Positions 35,065-46,520 of a stretch of DNA of 64,000 nt are shown here, one piece after another (the stretch's first letter is position 1; each line of letters begins with the position of its first letter). The position numbers and the translations under genes were made by a program. Source of the DNA: Sceloporus undulatus (taxonomy: Eukaryota; Chordata; Lepidosauria; Squamata; Phrynosomatidae); NCBI RefSeq assembly GCF_019175285.1, contig NC_056527.1, forward strand, positions 108,145,129 through 108,209,128, read 5' to 3'. Below the pieces are notes generated by a model. That model searched no databases. It saw only the letters and a program-made list of their open reading frames with translations, and was not told where the DNA came from.

Positions 35065-37071
35065 TAGATGGTGATACAGATGGTCTTTATTACATACAGC
35101 TAATCCCACTCTGCAGAGAGAGAGAGAGCTCTTATTACACCAAAATCTCAAATTGGTAAAAACTTATGTATAAATTACACACAATTTGGGGTTCTGAGGG
35201 TGTTGGCAGTGACACTGTGAAGGTAGTACTGGTAAGGTAACACTGATCCCAAACCTGCAGGAGACAGTGTGGGACATTGCAGGGAGGCAAGTGGGTCTCT
35301 TAACTCAAAATACATGTGTGCCTTCACCCCTCCTTTAGTAGAACTGCTTCTGTGGCAAGGTAATACAGTTTGGCTTATTATATGAACACATGAATGGCAA
35401 CTCATTACACGGGAGGGGGGGTCTTCTATACAGCTGCCAAATCTCAAGTGTCAAATCAGATGATAAACATGTTACCTCTCAGCACAATAATCTCTTTCCC
35501 ACTCCTCTATTGCATCAGTTCCCTAGGTCCTATTGCAAATGTAATAATCTGGCTTTTTTGGAGAGGTGAGAGAGTGATAGGTATATCTAAATGGCCACCC
35601 TACCAATGGTAAATTTAGCCATCCTTGATGAAAACCACACATGGAAAACAGAACTACAAAGTAATATAGTAACATGTACAAAGGTGGGTCAGGAAAAAGG
35701 AATGAAAGGAAAACAAGTATGGAGGATGAGGCTCCTGCTATGCCAGGGTACTGAGATATCTTGTAGGGGAAAATATCTTTCTCCTCTTAAATGAATTTCA
35801 TGGCAACCGAAGGTTTACTTCAGGGTGGGAATCATGCAGCCCTCCAGATGTTGGATGCAACTCTCAGCATCCCTCACCATTGGTTACACTGGCTGAGGCT
35901 GCCTGGAGTTTCAGTACAACAACATCTACGATGTCAAATGATTCCCACCTACTTTAGTGGAAGAAAGAATAAACAAGTCAGGCTAAATAATATGGACATT
36001 AAACTTTGTCATTATTTATCAAATATTATGGCTGTACTGCACTTCTCCAAGAGCATAAAAGCATGATTGAGGAAAAGAGGAACATCAGATTGCAACTGTC
36101 ATCTTGAAATTATGTGCAAAAGTATGGGAAACGTTGTGCAAACAGACAAGCCAGGAGAATAATGTTTCAATATCGAGGCCACTAATATGGCCTCTCCTAA
36201 GTTCACCATTTAGATTTGTGTAGCAAAAACAGCTGATGGTGACTGGGCTAAGCAATATATACTTCAAAAGCAAAGCATTGTTGGGAGAAGGCTGCTCCAA
36301 ACAGGTGTTTCCCTCTGGCCATGCATACTGCTCCTTACATTTCTGCCAAGACAGCTTGGGCCATCAGCTAAAATGGACACACACAGGGTAAACTAAAGAG
36401 CCAGAGAGAATCCTAAGGGGATAATTAAACTTCAAGCCCCAATAGCAGCACTTCATAAGGACACAAGATAATCTGTTTTAAATATCTATGTTAGTATGGT
36501 CAGAAGTAAACAATGGGCAAACAGTTGATCTACTCCCTGACCTGGCCCAGATATAGTTGGAGAATTATGGGAATGATATTTTGTCCTTCTCAGATAAACA
36601 CTCTTGCACAGTTTAGAAAAACAACAACAAAAGGCTCAGGTGGGGCTGAAGAGGACTTCTCTCTGGGTGAATTTGGTTCCCCTCCAGAGATACACCAGCA
36701 GTGTGATGCAAAGTTTGAAATCTTGAAAATGAGTCTATTTAGCTGCCTTTCAAAATAAATGGTGGACCAAATTCCTCCCTTTCAACCCAAGCTTGAGGCA
36801 AATTTCTCTTCACCAGCTACTTTTCTCCTCAACAATGTATAATATTATGTGGGTGAAGGAGGAAGCCAGGAGGAGCTGGACCTAACCCATCATCCCACAC
36901 AGACCACGAAGTATTATGGGAAGACAGGGGTCATCACATCAAGTATGAACTGCACAACTGGAGTGACTAATCTGAGGCAAAGCATCATCCCATTGTGGTG
37001 AGGGTTGGTAGCTGGTCCCACTGGAGGTGAGGGGCATTTTGCTCCCAGCCCTACACCATAACCTGGAAATG
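35065..37071 (-). other. CDIPT 3' UTR (inferred)
   Basis: On the minus strand, sequence after the CDIPT stop runs to AATAAA at 35086-35091, the first canonical signal found. A hAT-like MITE at 35822-35948 lies inside. The true end is unproven. Confidence 0.45.
35822..35948. mobile_element. hAT-like MITE in CDIPT 3' UTR
   Basis: GGGTGGGAATCATGCAGCCC at the left is mirrored by CAAATGATTCCCACC at the right, with CAGATGTTGGATGCAACTC inside. The ends pair well. Confidence 0.7.
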
Positions 37072-40000
37072 CTATTTCCTCTTTGCTCGTTCTGCAGCAT
37101 CCAAAGCAGCCATATTGCACGAAGCAGAGACCAAGTGGATTAGGCTGATGAGACTCTTGATGATAGCGATGGGGGCACAGACCCACAGCACTAAGCGATA
37201 GAGACCAACGTGGGCTGGTAGAACTGGAAGGAAAAAGGAAAAACAAAGGGTGGAGTGAGGAGATGCATTCCATCAATCCCCAAACCAACATCCCATGGTC
37301 TTTCCAGGGACCCTTTCACTTACATAACTGCTGGTTGAGTATTCCTTATCTAAAATGCTTGGTAACAGAAGTATTTGGGATTTCAGATTTTTTTTGGAAT
37401 ATTTGCATATAAATAATAAGATACCTTGGAGATGAACCTAAAGCTATACACAAAATTCATTTAGCCTGAAGGTATTTTAACAATTTTGTACATGAAACAA
37501 AGTTTGTATATACTGAACCATCAGAAAGAAAAGGTGTCAGTATCTCAGCCATTTATGAAAAATTTTTGGATGTTAGAACATTTTAGATTTTTGGGTAAGG
37601 GATACTCAACCTGTACAGTGCCATGACTCGATTTTAACTTCTATGGGAACCTTCTATAGAATCCCAGGATTTGTAATCTAGAGAGAGGTATTTTATATTC
37701 TCAGTCATAGTGCTCTACTGCCTCAACAAACTACAAACCCCAGGATCCCACAGGCAGTTAAACTGGAATGATAGCAGTGTATAATTGCGTAACATGAAAG
37801 GGACCCAACTCTGCATACTCACTTTCTGGTCCTTCACCGAAACACAGCAAATACAGCATGCAGTAAAAGAGTTCATTACCAGCACACATAATGAAGAGAA
37901 CGGGCTAAAGGGAAACAGAGAGAACAAAGTATGTCATACAAAACAAGCCAAGAAAAGATAGCAAATAGAAACTAGTTTAACATTAACTTCTGTATGTCTC
38001 TATTGAAGTTTTTATGTGTGTCAAGTCTCTCTTATTTGGAATTCCAAAATACGCCAAAATCCAAAAGTGTCCACATGGATGGTTGAAATAGTGACGTCTT
38101 TGCATCTCCATCTGTAATTAAATAATTCAAAGTCCAAATTCTTCTGGTACCAAGCATTTCTGATAAGGGAGACTCAACCTGTATCTGTATTTGTTTTAAA
38201 AATATAAGCTACTCTGAGCCCTAATTTGGGGCAAAATGGCAGGATATAAATGAATTATTAACAATAGAAATATTTTGGTTTTGATATGAATGCCTTAATT
38301 ATTTCTGTTGGGTTTGATTTTTACTTTATTAACAAATTAGAGCCTCTTTTTTGAAAGAAAAAAAAATCCAAAATAGCAGATGGTATCTTATACAACCATC
38401 ATAATATCGTGTAAAAAAATAAAATCAGATCAAACAAAGCAATCAAGTTAATAAAAGCAGAATGAAGATAGTCCAAAAGAGTTTCTGGCTTAGGTTAGTG
38501 CTTCTTTGTTGTATGAAGGTGGAGGGAGGGAGGGAGGGAGGAAGGGAGGGGAGAGGAAAATTCCCTAGGAAGGGATGTTCCAATACATTTCCATGTTTAC
38601 CTCTGACAGTGGAGGCTCACTGAGCAAGGTTTCAAAGGAGAATCTCAATAGATAGGTAAGTTCTTAAGTGAGGAAGTGGTCCTTCAGTATCTTGGGCTTG
38701 GGCTATTTAGGGCAGCGGTGTGCAATGTGGTGGTCACAGGCCATATGTGATCCTTGGGACCGCTAGGTGTGGCACCTAAGACACGCCCCTCAAAAAGAAA
38801 ACCCTGACACCCAGTTTGGGGGGGATTTTATTTTGTCCCCAAACCATTCAAAAACATCAAAAGCCACTCAAAAGCCATTCAAAAACATCAAAATGTAGTC
38901 GATTTCCCAACTGCCAAACCTCACAAAAACAACTCCAAAAATAGAAACAATGTTTAAAAACTGGCCAAAATGGCAGGCAGAAATGATGGCTTAATTGCAA
39001 GGAAGAAAAACAGCCTCCATACCATACACAGTTGCCAACCTCTGATTTAAAAGACTATACAAAACCAAACTAGCACTATAAATTGGACCTTAAAATAACT
39101 CAACATCACTGAAGTTGATTTGAATTTGAAGTATTACCGGAAATCTAGAATCCTTACAAAAGCAGAAATCTGGAAATATTTACAAAAATGTGTATGACAA
39201 GAATGGCTTCAGAGGAGGGCCCTCTTCCTGTAATTTCCATTTGGAGACAAAATGGAAATCATTAGTATTCATCATCCACTGTGTACTACTCTACATTTCT
39301 TAATGAAAGGAGAAAAATAAATACATCTTATTGTCTCAAGCTTCCAAGATGGTTTCCAAATACTGGAAATGGTGTGGAAGGACAGCTGGAAGACAAAAGA
39401 CAAGGAAATTTCACAGTGTGGATGACTGGAAGCCATTTGGGAGGGAGAAAGGTTGGGACAGCATTTTGCATTGGAGAGAACAAAAGAGGAGGCTATCAGT
39501 GGGACTGAGGCAAGATACTTGAGAGATGTGATAGGAACAGTTCTAATAGACGGGTTCTAGACAAACTTCACTCACCCGGGAGCTGTAATACACTCGCAGG
39601 ATCCGGTTCCCAGATAAATCGATGCTCTTGTGGCTCTCGCCACCTTTCACCACTGTACTGGTGGAAAGAGATTAAAAGCCTTAAAATGAAAGTTTAGAGT
39701 ACTCAGCCTCTCCTCTTAATTGTATATTGCTCATCCCCTTCAATCTCTCTTATGCCACTCCAAGCACTTCACTTGGGAAAGATACTCCTAGAAAACTGTG
39801 CGTGTTTCCCAGCAATCACTCCCTATTCAAACTTTCACATCTTACACTTGAGACCTGTGTTTGACTTAAAAACAACAACTAAGATCTTCACCCCAAAAAG
39901 CATTCTAGTCTTCACAACTGCAAGAAAAATAATAGCAATAATAAAAATATAACACTTTGAACACCTTACAGTCTCATGTACATGGTTGCATTCTAACCCT

Positions 40001-42954
40001 TACATCAATCTGGTGATAGAAATCAGAATTTTTATTCCTATACTGCGATGGATTGACTGATCTTAAGAGAGAGTGGCTTGCCTAATGCCATTTAGTGACT
40101 TCTGGGCTATAATGAAATGAGATGCTAGGGACATCTTAATTCACAGTTGACTACAGTTGGTTTTGACCTACAAAGTCCTATACTGCTTGGGTCCAGGTTA
40201 TTTGAAGGACTTTAGATTACAGATCCCTTGGACCAGTTCCCAGTTGAAGGACTGGGACTTGCAAAGCTAACAAGTGACAGCTTGAGTACTTGCAGTGCAA
40301 GTCCATTCACATCAACACAGAAGCTCCACTGCCTTCAATGAGATCTACTCCAAGGAAAACATATCTATGATGATAGGTGTTATTTTCAAATCAGGTACAA
40401 CTCCTGACTGAAAAAGGAACTTGAGAGAGACAAGCTTTGCCTTGAGAGTAGAAATGATAGCTCAGTTGCAGAGCACATATTTTATATGAGATCTCAGGCC
40501 CAGGCCCCAGTGTCTTTGGCTGAATAGATTAGGGAGGCACATAAATGCAAAGATATCTGCATGGAAGCAGCTGCCTATCACAGTAGGTCACCCAGGGCTA
40601 GGATAGATCAGATATAGTGCAGCTTCCTCTATTCCTCACACAGAGTTACATACCTGTGAAGATGGAGCCAGTGGGAGGCAATATCCAGGCTCATGCTGAG
40701 CTGGAACCAGAGGGCAGATTCAGGGTAGAGCATAGCTAGGTTCACCAAAAGGCACATAGTGGCACAGCGGTCAGTCAGCATGTCCAACATGGCGCCAAAG
40801 CGGGTGCCTGGGAAGAATGTCATAGATTAGGAATAAAAATGTGCTATGAAATACAACTGGGGCGGGGAGGGAACACCAACAAAGATGGAGGCAAGGGAGA
40901 GGTTCAGCAGGGTTGCAGACTATAGCTTCCAGATGTGTTTGGACTGCACTAGCCACCATTACTAAGAGTGAGAGATCATCATCTTCTATTTATTTATTTG
41001 CTCTTTACTCTCCACCATTTTTCCAGCCTTGGGACTCAAGCTGGTTTATAGAAGTGAGGACAGATAATAGATAAATATTCACAACACTAAAAACCTACAA
41101 ACATTAACATATAATTAAACTGCTAAGACCTTTTAAAGCAATTTAAACACATGATGGGTATTGCAGCCCAGTAACATCTGGAGGACTTTGTCTTCCTTAT
41201 TGCTGGTTTTTGGGATACAAGCTGTGAAGGTTGTCACATAAGAGTCAAATGCAGCTCATACATTATGATCTGCCAGATGTGTGACAATTTTTTTTGCCAT
41301 CCCAAGTAGATGATTCAACTTCTAGCTACCGTAAAACTGCACACAGAATGAAATGCCACTTCCCCATGGCCTGGAAAAGGGCTGTTCTTGGGGCTGCATG
41401 CACCCAGACACCCCGACTGGCGCAGCCATGGGAGAAAGGGACCGCCTGGCCCCTTTTCCCCTGGCTTCGTTCCAATGGCAATCTAGTTTTGGAGCTCCTT
41501 TTTGCGTCGCAAGCGCCCTCCAGCAGTGCAGTGATGTCATACACGCGCTGGTCGGTGTGGAGGCAGCGTGTGCATGACACGATCGTCCCATGCTGTGTAT
41601 GGATGGTGCACCTTCAAAATTGCACCGTCTATACGAACTAGGGCTGTGGAGCATGCAGCTGCGCACTCCCCAGCCCTAATTTTGGCCCTAGGACGGCACT
41701 ACCGCGCCGTCTGTATCAGGCCATAGTCATACTTTTTTTACTCTGTATGATTTTTAACATCTTTACCTGACGAAAAAGCCAGTGGAGCTTTGAAAGCTTG
41801 CAATATGTATTTTGTTCATCTTGGTTGTCCTAATAAAGGTATCACTGTTTTGTGCATTTTGGATGTTACTGTACTTTCCAGATGAGGTAGCAATTGATGG
41901 GAAGACTTCAGCTGAGATGTTGGAGAACTGCTAGCCATTAAAGCAGACAACAGATGATCCAGCAATTTGAACCAATCAACCTAGGCCAGGTTCATACGTT
42001 CATATATAAGTGCTCTCTCTCAAAGAAATTGCTGGTGTTGACTCCAAAAAAGTATACTTTAGAGCATAGAAATTCTTTCAAAATCACACGCTGCTGTCCA
42101 CCACCTTTATGTGCAAACTGAAAGGAGCAATGACCAAACTTACCTTGGTTAAGGACCCGGGCTGCATGGCCATCAAAGGCATCCAGGAAACCACTCAGCA
42201 GGTAGAAGAACGATGCCGTCAGGTGAGATGTTGGCATAAAATAGAAAGCGAAAAAAGCGAAGATTATGCGGGCATATCCTGCGTAGGGAAGGAAAATAAA
42301 GAATGCTGCTGAATCACCAACCTACCCATCCTGCAACTCTCGCCCAACCAAATTTCACCTGGTGCCCACCTACTGTTATCCAAATCCCCACCATCTTGGT
42401 TTTCTAGAATAGAGCCGGCCAGAGTCCTGAACCTCATCCATTTGCTGCATGAAGGTTGATTATGAACAAAATCCCAATTTGAGGGGCAGCATCTTCACTT
42501 CTGACATATATAGAATGCTACTTCTAGGGGAGGAAAAACACTCTAGCATGGGCCAAATAACAGTAAGGAGTAAGTATTAGGCCAAATAAGGAGAATGCTT
42601 CAGGCTAGAGGCAAAATAAAGGAATAGTAATTTTTAAATTTACTTTTTGGCTCTCTTAGTTTTGCACTGATAGGGAAAGGTGCTTGTGGGACTTTCTAGC
42701 TGTCATGCTCAGAATAACTTGCTGGGCTTTTGGTAAGATACACCTTGACAAGGATTCTGCCTCCGGTAACAAAACATCTAGGGTTGGCCTCAGGCAGGTA
42801 AGCCCCTGTCCCCCCCCCCCCCCCCCCATGGCAGGCTTAAGAGAGTCTCTGGCAGTTGCTGCTTTTGGCTGGGCTGCTCTGGAAGCTGCAAGAGCAGAAA
42901 TGGACTGCATGGAGGAAGATGCAGGGATCCTGGAACTGTCTTTTAGATGAGGAT

Positions 42955-43000
<46 letters not shown>

Positions 43001-43008
43001 TATACTCA

Positions 43009-43041
<33 letters not shown>

Positions 43042-43502
43042 CACAGTATATATATTTACATATACTGTATATATATATATTTGAATGTGTGTGTGTGTAT
43101 ATATATATATATACACACATTCAAATATATATAATAAATATATATACTCTGTGTGTGTGTATATATATATATATAGTATATACATTTGAATGTGCTATTA
43201 TATAATTAATAATAGAAACCATGGGGGGGGGTTTCGTTTCCTTCAAAAGGCACCCTGAATTCTTTCAGCTTTGCTTGTGTCCTGTCCCCCATTTCCTCCT
43301 ATGTATGTCCTCCATTTAGTGGTGCCTTGTCCTCCTTTGAGGGCATGGCTTCTGCTCACTTTGCCCTGCAGAGGACCTTCACCAACCTCCCATCAATCAA
43401 TCAATCAATCAGTTAATTAGTCAATGAATCAATCAAGTCAAGGCATCCCTGCAACGTACCAATGATGTTGGGGACGAAGAGGAAAATGTTCTCTTCCTTC
43501 AT
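37072..43502 (-). CDS. CDIPT: CDIPT, phosphatidylinositol synthase (complete)
   Basis: CDP-diacylglycerol-inositol 3-phosphatidyltransferase is an ER membrane enzyme that joins CDP-diacylglycerol and myo-inositol to give phosphatidylinositol and CMP. Coding exons in order: 43502-43460, 42278-42144, 40807-40654, 39657-39576, 37904-37823 and 37223-37072. All have AG/GT borders and matching phases, giving 215 residues (human 213). It begins MKEENIFLFVPNIIGYAR and ends AALDAAERAKRK. The CDP-alcohol phosphotransferase motif D-x2-D-G-x2-A-R-x8-G-x3-D-x3-D is intact: DAFDGHAAR from exon 2, then G-A-M-L-D-M-L-T-D from exon 3, so the active site spans the second intron. Several hydrophobic segments fit a multi-pass membrane protein. 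The C terminus is lysine/arginine-rich, like the human KKK end. No damage seen. Confidence 0.97.
37332..37617 (+). mobile_element. Tigger-type MITE in CDIPT intron 5
   Basis: Begins GGTTGAGTATTCCTTATCTAA and ends TTGGGTAAGGGATACTCAACC, flanked by GTA-containing sequence. It contains AACAAAGTTTGTATATACTG and CATCAGAAAG. The ends are inverted repeats, as in mammalian Tigger relatives. Confidence 0.75.
37618..37790. mobile_element. palindromic MITE, worn
   Basis: CAGTGCCATGACTCGATTTTAAC and GGCAGTTAAACTGGAATGATAGC mark the ends, with ACAAACTACAAACCCCAGGAT inside. It abuts the Tigger element and precedes exon 5. Confidence 0.6.
38008..38186 (-). mobile_element. second Tigger-type MITE, internally deleted
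   Basis: TACCAAGCATTTCTGATAAG and GGGAGACTCAACCTGTA at the right, with AATTCCAAAATACGCCAAAAT at the left. Opposite orientation to 37332-37617. Confidence 0.65.
38190..38262 (+). mobile_element. L2-like LINE 3' end
   Basis: AAGCTACTCTGAGCCCTAAT and GGCAGGATATAAATGAATTA match the usual terminus. Confidence 0.55.
38519..38562. repeat. GGGA simple repeat
   Basis: About ten GGGA or GGAA units in CDIPT intron 4. Confidence 0.85.
38700..39570. other. CDIPT intron 4, unassigned
   Basis: 38715-39045 has hAT-like terminal resemblance (GGCAGCGGTGTGCAATG and CAGTTGCCAACCTCTG) and an internal repeat of CAAAAACATCAAAA. No coding sequence was recognised. Confidence 0.35.
39660..40650. other. CDIPT intron 3, old repeat remnant
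   Basis: 40160-40265 (CCTACAAAGTCCTATACTGC, GGTCCAGGTTATTTGAAGGA) resembles a reptile LINE-derived repeat. The rest is unrecognised. Confidence 0.4.
40985..41165 (-). mobile_element. L2-like LINE end, reversed
   Basis: TTTATTTATTTGCTCTTTAC and CCTTGGGACTCAAGCTGGTT match the reversed LINE terminus. An A-rich stretch with TAAACTGCTAAGACC follows. Confidence 0.55.
41320..41722. mobile_element. GC-rich DNA-transposon-like segment
   Basis: A CpG-rich block in AT-rich surroundings. It ends GCGCCGTCTGTATCAGGCC, close to the inverted end of the Harbinger-like MITE at 49214-49437. GACGGCACTACCGCGCCGTC is a terminal hairpin. The left end was not defined. Confidence 0.45.
42811..42829. repeat. poly(C) run
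   Basis: Uninterrupted C run of about 17-19 bases in CDIPT intron 1; its length is prone to sequencing error. Confidence 0.9.
42955..43195. repeat. (CA)n/(TA)n/(TG)n compound microsatellite
   Basis: A (CA)n block is followed by alternating (TG)n and (TA)n blocks, with repeated ATATACATTTGAATGTG-like mirror units at about 43080-43195. Several blocks are self-complementary. Located in CDIPT intron 1. Confidence 0.9.
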
Positions 43503-44110
43503 TTTGCAGCTCTTTCCTCTCCTTCTTCTTCTTGTTGCTGTTTCTGGGTGGAAATGGGGGCTTCCCTGCAAATCCTGCCCAAAGACCCAGCAGAGCGGTT
43601 GAGACTAAATGCAAGACCCCTCCAAGCAGCCCAGGGACTCCTGCCCCTTGTTTTAAGGCAAGCCCTTTTATTGTCTGCAATAATAACCTCCTCTGTTTCC
43701 TGCAACCCTCGGAGGAGGAAAGGGAAGAAAAAACCCGCGGCCCCTTTAAGAGCCTTGATGGATCGCCGCGCTCCGAGTCGCCCCCCTCCACTGCGTTGGG
43801 CTAAACCAAAAGCAAAAAGAGGGGTGTTCCTTTTTTAAAAAAAATCCCAAATTACACACATTTTAAGGTACAAACCGGGAGAAAGGCTTCATAACGTAAC
43901 AAAAAGAGGGAGTTTATGGTCAGGAACGTTTCTATTTCCTTGTACTCTTCTTTTACCTCAGAGGTTCTTCCAAGTCTACCCCGCTATCCGCTTTGGTTTA
44001 GTCCGACCAACAAGATGCGGTCGCCGCCCGGCTAGAAAGTCCCTTCCTCTTGTTTCCTCGGACCATAGAGTCTCGGAGGACTGAGGCTAGAGAGGCCCAG
44101 GTGGCTGCCA
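43503..44110 (-). promoter_or_regulatory. CDIPT 5' UTR and promoter region
   Basis: GC-richer sequence with CpGs directly upstream of the CDIPT start on the minus strand, e.g. 43735-43790 and 44005-44045 (GCGGTCGCCGCCCGGC). No TATA box was evident, as expected for a broadly expressed gene. The start of transcription cannot be fixed by eye. Confidence 0.5.
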
Positions 44111-44117
44111 CAGTGCA

Positions 44118-44282
44118 GCATTAATGCACTTTAGACACTACTTTAACTGTCATGGCTCCATCCTATGGAATCCTGGGATTTGTAGTTTGTTGTGGCACCA
44201 GAGCCCTCTGATAGAAAAGGCCAAATGCCTCACACAACTATAAATCCCAGAATTCCATAGTATTGACCCATGGAAACTGCAC
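44118..44282. mobile_element. palindromic MITE upstream of CDIPT
   Basis: CACTACTTTAACTGTCATGG and CTATAAATCCCAGAATTCC cores, as in the element at 8962-9184; the right end is incomplete. Confidence 0.65.
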
Positions 44283-44640
44283 CAATCTTTTTAAACTTGA
44301 TTTTAGCATTAAATTTGTTTTAATTATTGTAGCAATTTAATTCTGTTTTAATATAATATTTTGTATGTTTTTAACTGCATGGTGTTTTTTTAATGTTGTA
44401 AGCCACCCTGAGTCCCAGCTTTGGGAGAAGAGCAGGATATAAATATAATAATAATAATAATAATAACAATAACAATATTAAAAGTAAGTATTAAAATTAA
44501 ACATGAAATAAATAAATAATTTTTAAAATAAATAAAATAAATGAAAATAAATACAAAAATAAATTTATAATAAATTATATATATTAAATATTAAAATTAA
44601 ATATTACAATTAAAAATAGTAGTAGTAGTAGTAGTAGTAT
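44283..44640 (+). mobile_element. L2-like LINE 3' end with AT-rich simple repeats
   Basis: TGTAAGCCACCCTGAGTCCC and GGATATAAATATAATAATAA form the LINE terminus. (AATAA)n-like and (AGT)n repeats follow to 44640. Confidence 0.6.
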
Positions 44641-44968
44641 TTCCACAGTGTAGATGCAATCCCAATTTGGTAAAGATTTTTAAAAACGCGTTTTCATTTA
44701 ACCTTTTGCAGAAAAATGGAGGTTTTTTTTTTAAAGGTTGTACAATTCTTTTTTAAAACTTGTAAAGTATCTATTTTAGGCTATAAAGTTTTTACCTGTT
44801 TAAAAGTTGTACAGTGCTTAGTAGCACTGTAATAATTCTTAGTATAGCCGTATTGTACAGTGGTTTGTGGCACTGTAATAATGGTTGTGTTACATTTAGG
44901 GCAAGTTTCTACAACCCAGTTCCTTCCAGATAGGCAAGACGCAATTCCTAGATTGATTTAAGGCAATG

Positions 44969-44974
44969 GTGAAC

Positions 44975-45017
<43 letters not shown>

Positions 45018-45063
45018 TACTTATATCCCTTTCTCCCAATATAGGGACTCAAGGCGCTGAACA
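44969..45063 (-). repeat. (TAT)n repeat with LINE end
   Basis: About 15 ATT units, then TTATATCCCTTTCTCCCAATATAGGGACTCAAGGCG, a reversed LINE terminus. Confidence 0.75.
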
Positions 45064-45064
45064 C

Positions 45065-46285
45065 CAAACAAACAGACTGCGTCAGCCAGAAAAATCAGCA
45101 GTAGCAGAACACATTATAAACCATCCTGGGCATAAAATGCTGTTTGAAAACACTGAAATTCTGGACCATGCCAACAACTGTCAGGTCAGAATACACAGGG
45201 AGGCCATTGAAATCCATAAACACCTGTGCAATTTCAACAGGAAGTAAACAAAGTTTGGCTACCTGTCCTGAAAAATACCAAAATCAAAACTCAGCCCATG
45301 GAAATGCAAACCACCCAGAGTGAGTGGGGTTCCCAGAAAACAATGGATCATTAAGTAAATGGGCACCCTGAGGTAGGGATGCCATAACCCGGTGGCCCCC
45401 GTGACAAAACCGCTTTTGGGGTCCCCCTCCCGGTCCCGGTCCGGTTTGGCCCCCAGCCCCCGGTTCGGGGCCCGCACGGCGCCAACCCACCTTCCTCTGC
45501 CTCCCTGCATGGCTGCGCCACCCACCTCCTCCTCCGTTCCAGGCCTTGTGGAGGAAGCAAAGGAGGAGGCGAAGGAGGAGGCGGTGTGCGGGGGGAAGTG
45601 GGGGAGTGTGGCAGGGGGGAGGGGGGCGCAGGCACGCGCAGGAGGCACACCTCCTTCTCCTCCTCCTCCTCTGTTGCAGGCCGCGCCAAGCGGAGGAGGA
45701 GACAGAGGTGCCTGTCTGGCTTGGTGCCAGGGCAGCAGGCACTGGCAGGCAACCACCCACCGCCTCCTCTGCCTGGCGCGCCTCCTTGCTGGGCACTTTC
45801 TTGGACCCAGGAGGCGGAGGCAGAGGTGGAGGTGGGTGGCTGCCTGCCTACTGCCTTGACGCTGTCTCCCAGGCCCCAGGGAAGGCTTGGAAGCGGTCTC
45901 CTCCAAGTCTTCCCTGGGGGGGCACTGTCTTCCCAGCCCCAGTGGGGGGGCCTTGGACAAGGTTTTAAAATGTAGGACCTTTTTTAAAATTTCCTGGCAG
46001 GAAGGAAATTTAAAAAACAAAACAAAAAAACAGTCCTACATTTTAAAACCATGTCCATTTTCCCGGTTTGGAGGCCCTCAGGGATGGCAACCCTACCCTG
46101 AGGCCTTGCCATCCAACAACAGAACAATACACAGATTAACATGCAAGTCACCTCCTCTCAACCAACAGTAAATATAACCCACTCTCTTCCATGCCAGCAT
46201 TCTCTGAAGATGCTAGCCATAGCTGCTGGCTAAGGAATAAGCTCTTCTACAACATGGCCTCATAGCCCTAAAAACCCACAAAAAA
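45065..46285 (+). mobile_element. Penelope-like element fragment (GIY-YIG end and terminal repeat)
   Basis: 45068-45246 encodes a piece like the C-terminal GIY-YIG endonuclease of Penelope-like elements (KSAVAEHIINHPGHKMLFE and REAIEIHKHLCNFNRK). After the hAT insertion at 45374-46095, the element continues with ACTCTCTTCCATGCCAGCAT and the terminal unit CTGAAGATGCTAGCC, ending AAAAACCCACAAAAAACTA. It is a worn fossil; only the 3' part is present. Confidence 0.75.
45374..46095. mobile_element. GC-rich non-autonomous hAT inside the Penelope fragment
   Basis: A 722-bp insert, flanked by exact 8-bp copies CCCTGAGG (45366-45373 and 46096-46103), the hAT duplication size. The ends TAGGGATGCCATAACCCGG and, inverted, TAGGGTTGCCATCCC form imperfect terminal repeats. 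The interior is CpG- and GGA-rich. Its long open frames on both strands reflect the lack of AT-rich stops, and no transposase was recognised. Confidence 0.85.
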
Positions 46286-46520
46286 CTAAGCAAACCCCTT
46301 AAAACTAGGGGAAACTTTTATTTAACTGAAACTTTCATTGAGCAAGTAATTGGTTCCCATTTGCAACATTCTGGGATTTAGCACAAAGTGGGAATTACCA
46401 TTTTTTATTCCCTGCTAAAGACAGAAATTAATGGCATGTCACTTGTTCATGGAATATGAATTATACAATTATTTTAATCAGGTTGTTTTCTAACAGAATC
46501 CTTTACAAATTTATAAGGTA

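Noticed and set aside
42955-43195. Possible CRISPR-like or satellite array
   Set aside because: Only dinucleotide repeats; no spaced unique units, and the host is a vertebrate.
45259-46020. 253-codon open frame on the minus strand, with others overlapping
   Set aside because: It lies inside the GC-rich hAT insert, has low-complexity Pro/Ser/Arg content, overlapping frames are equally long, and it resembles no transposase.
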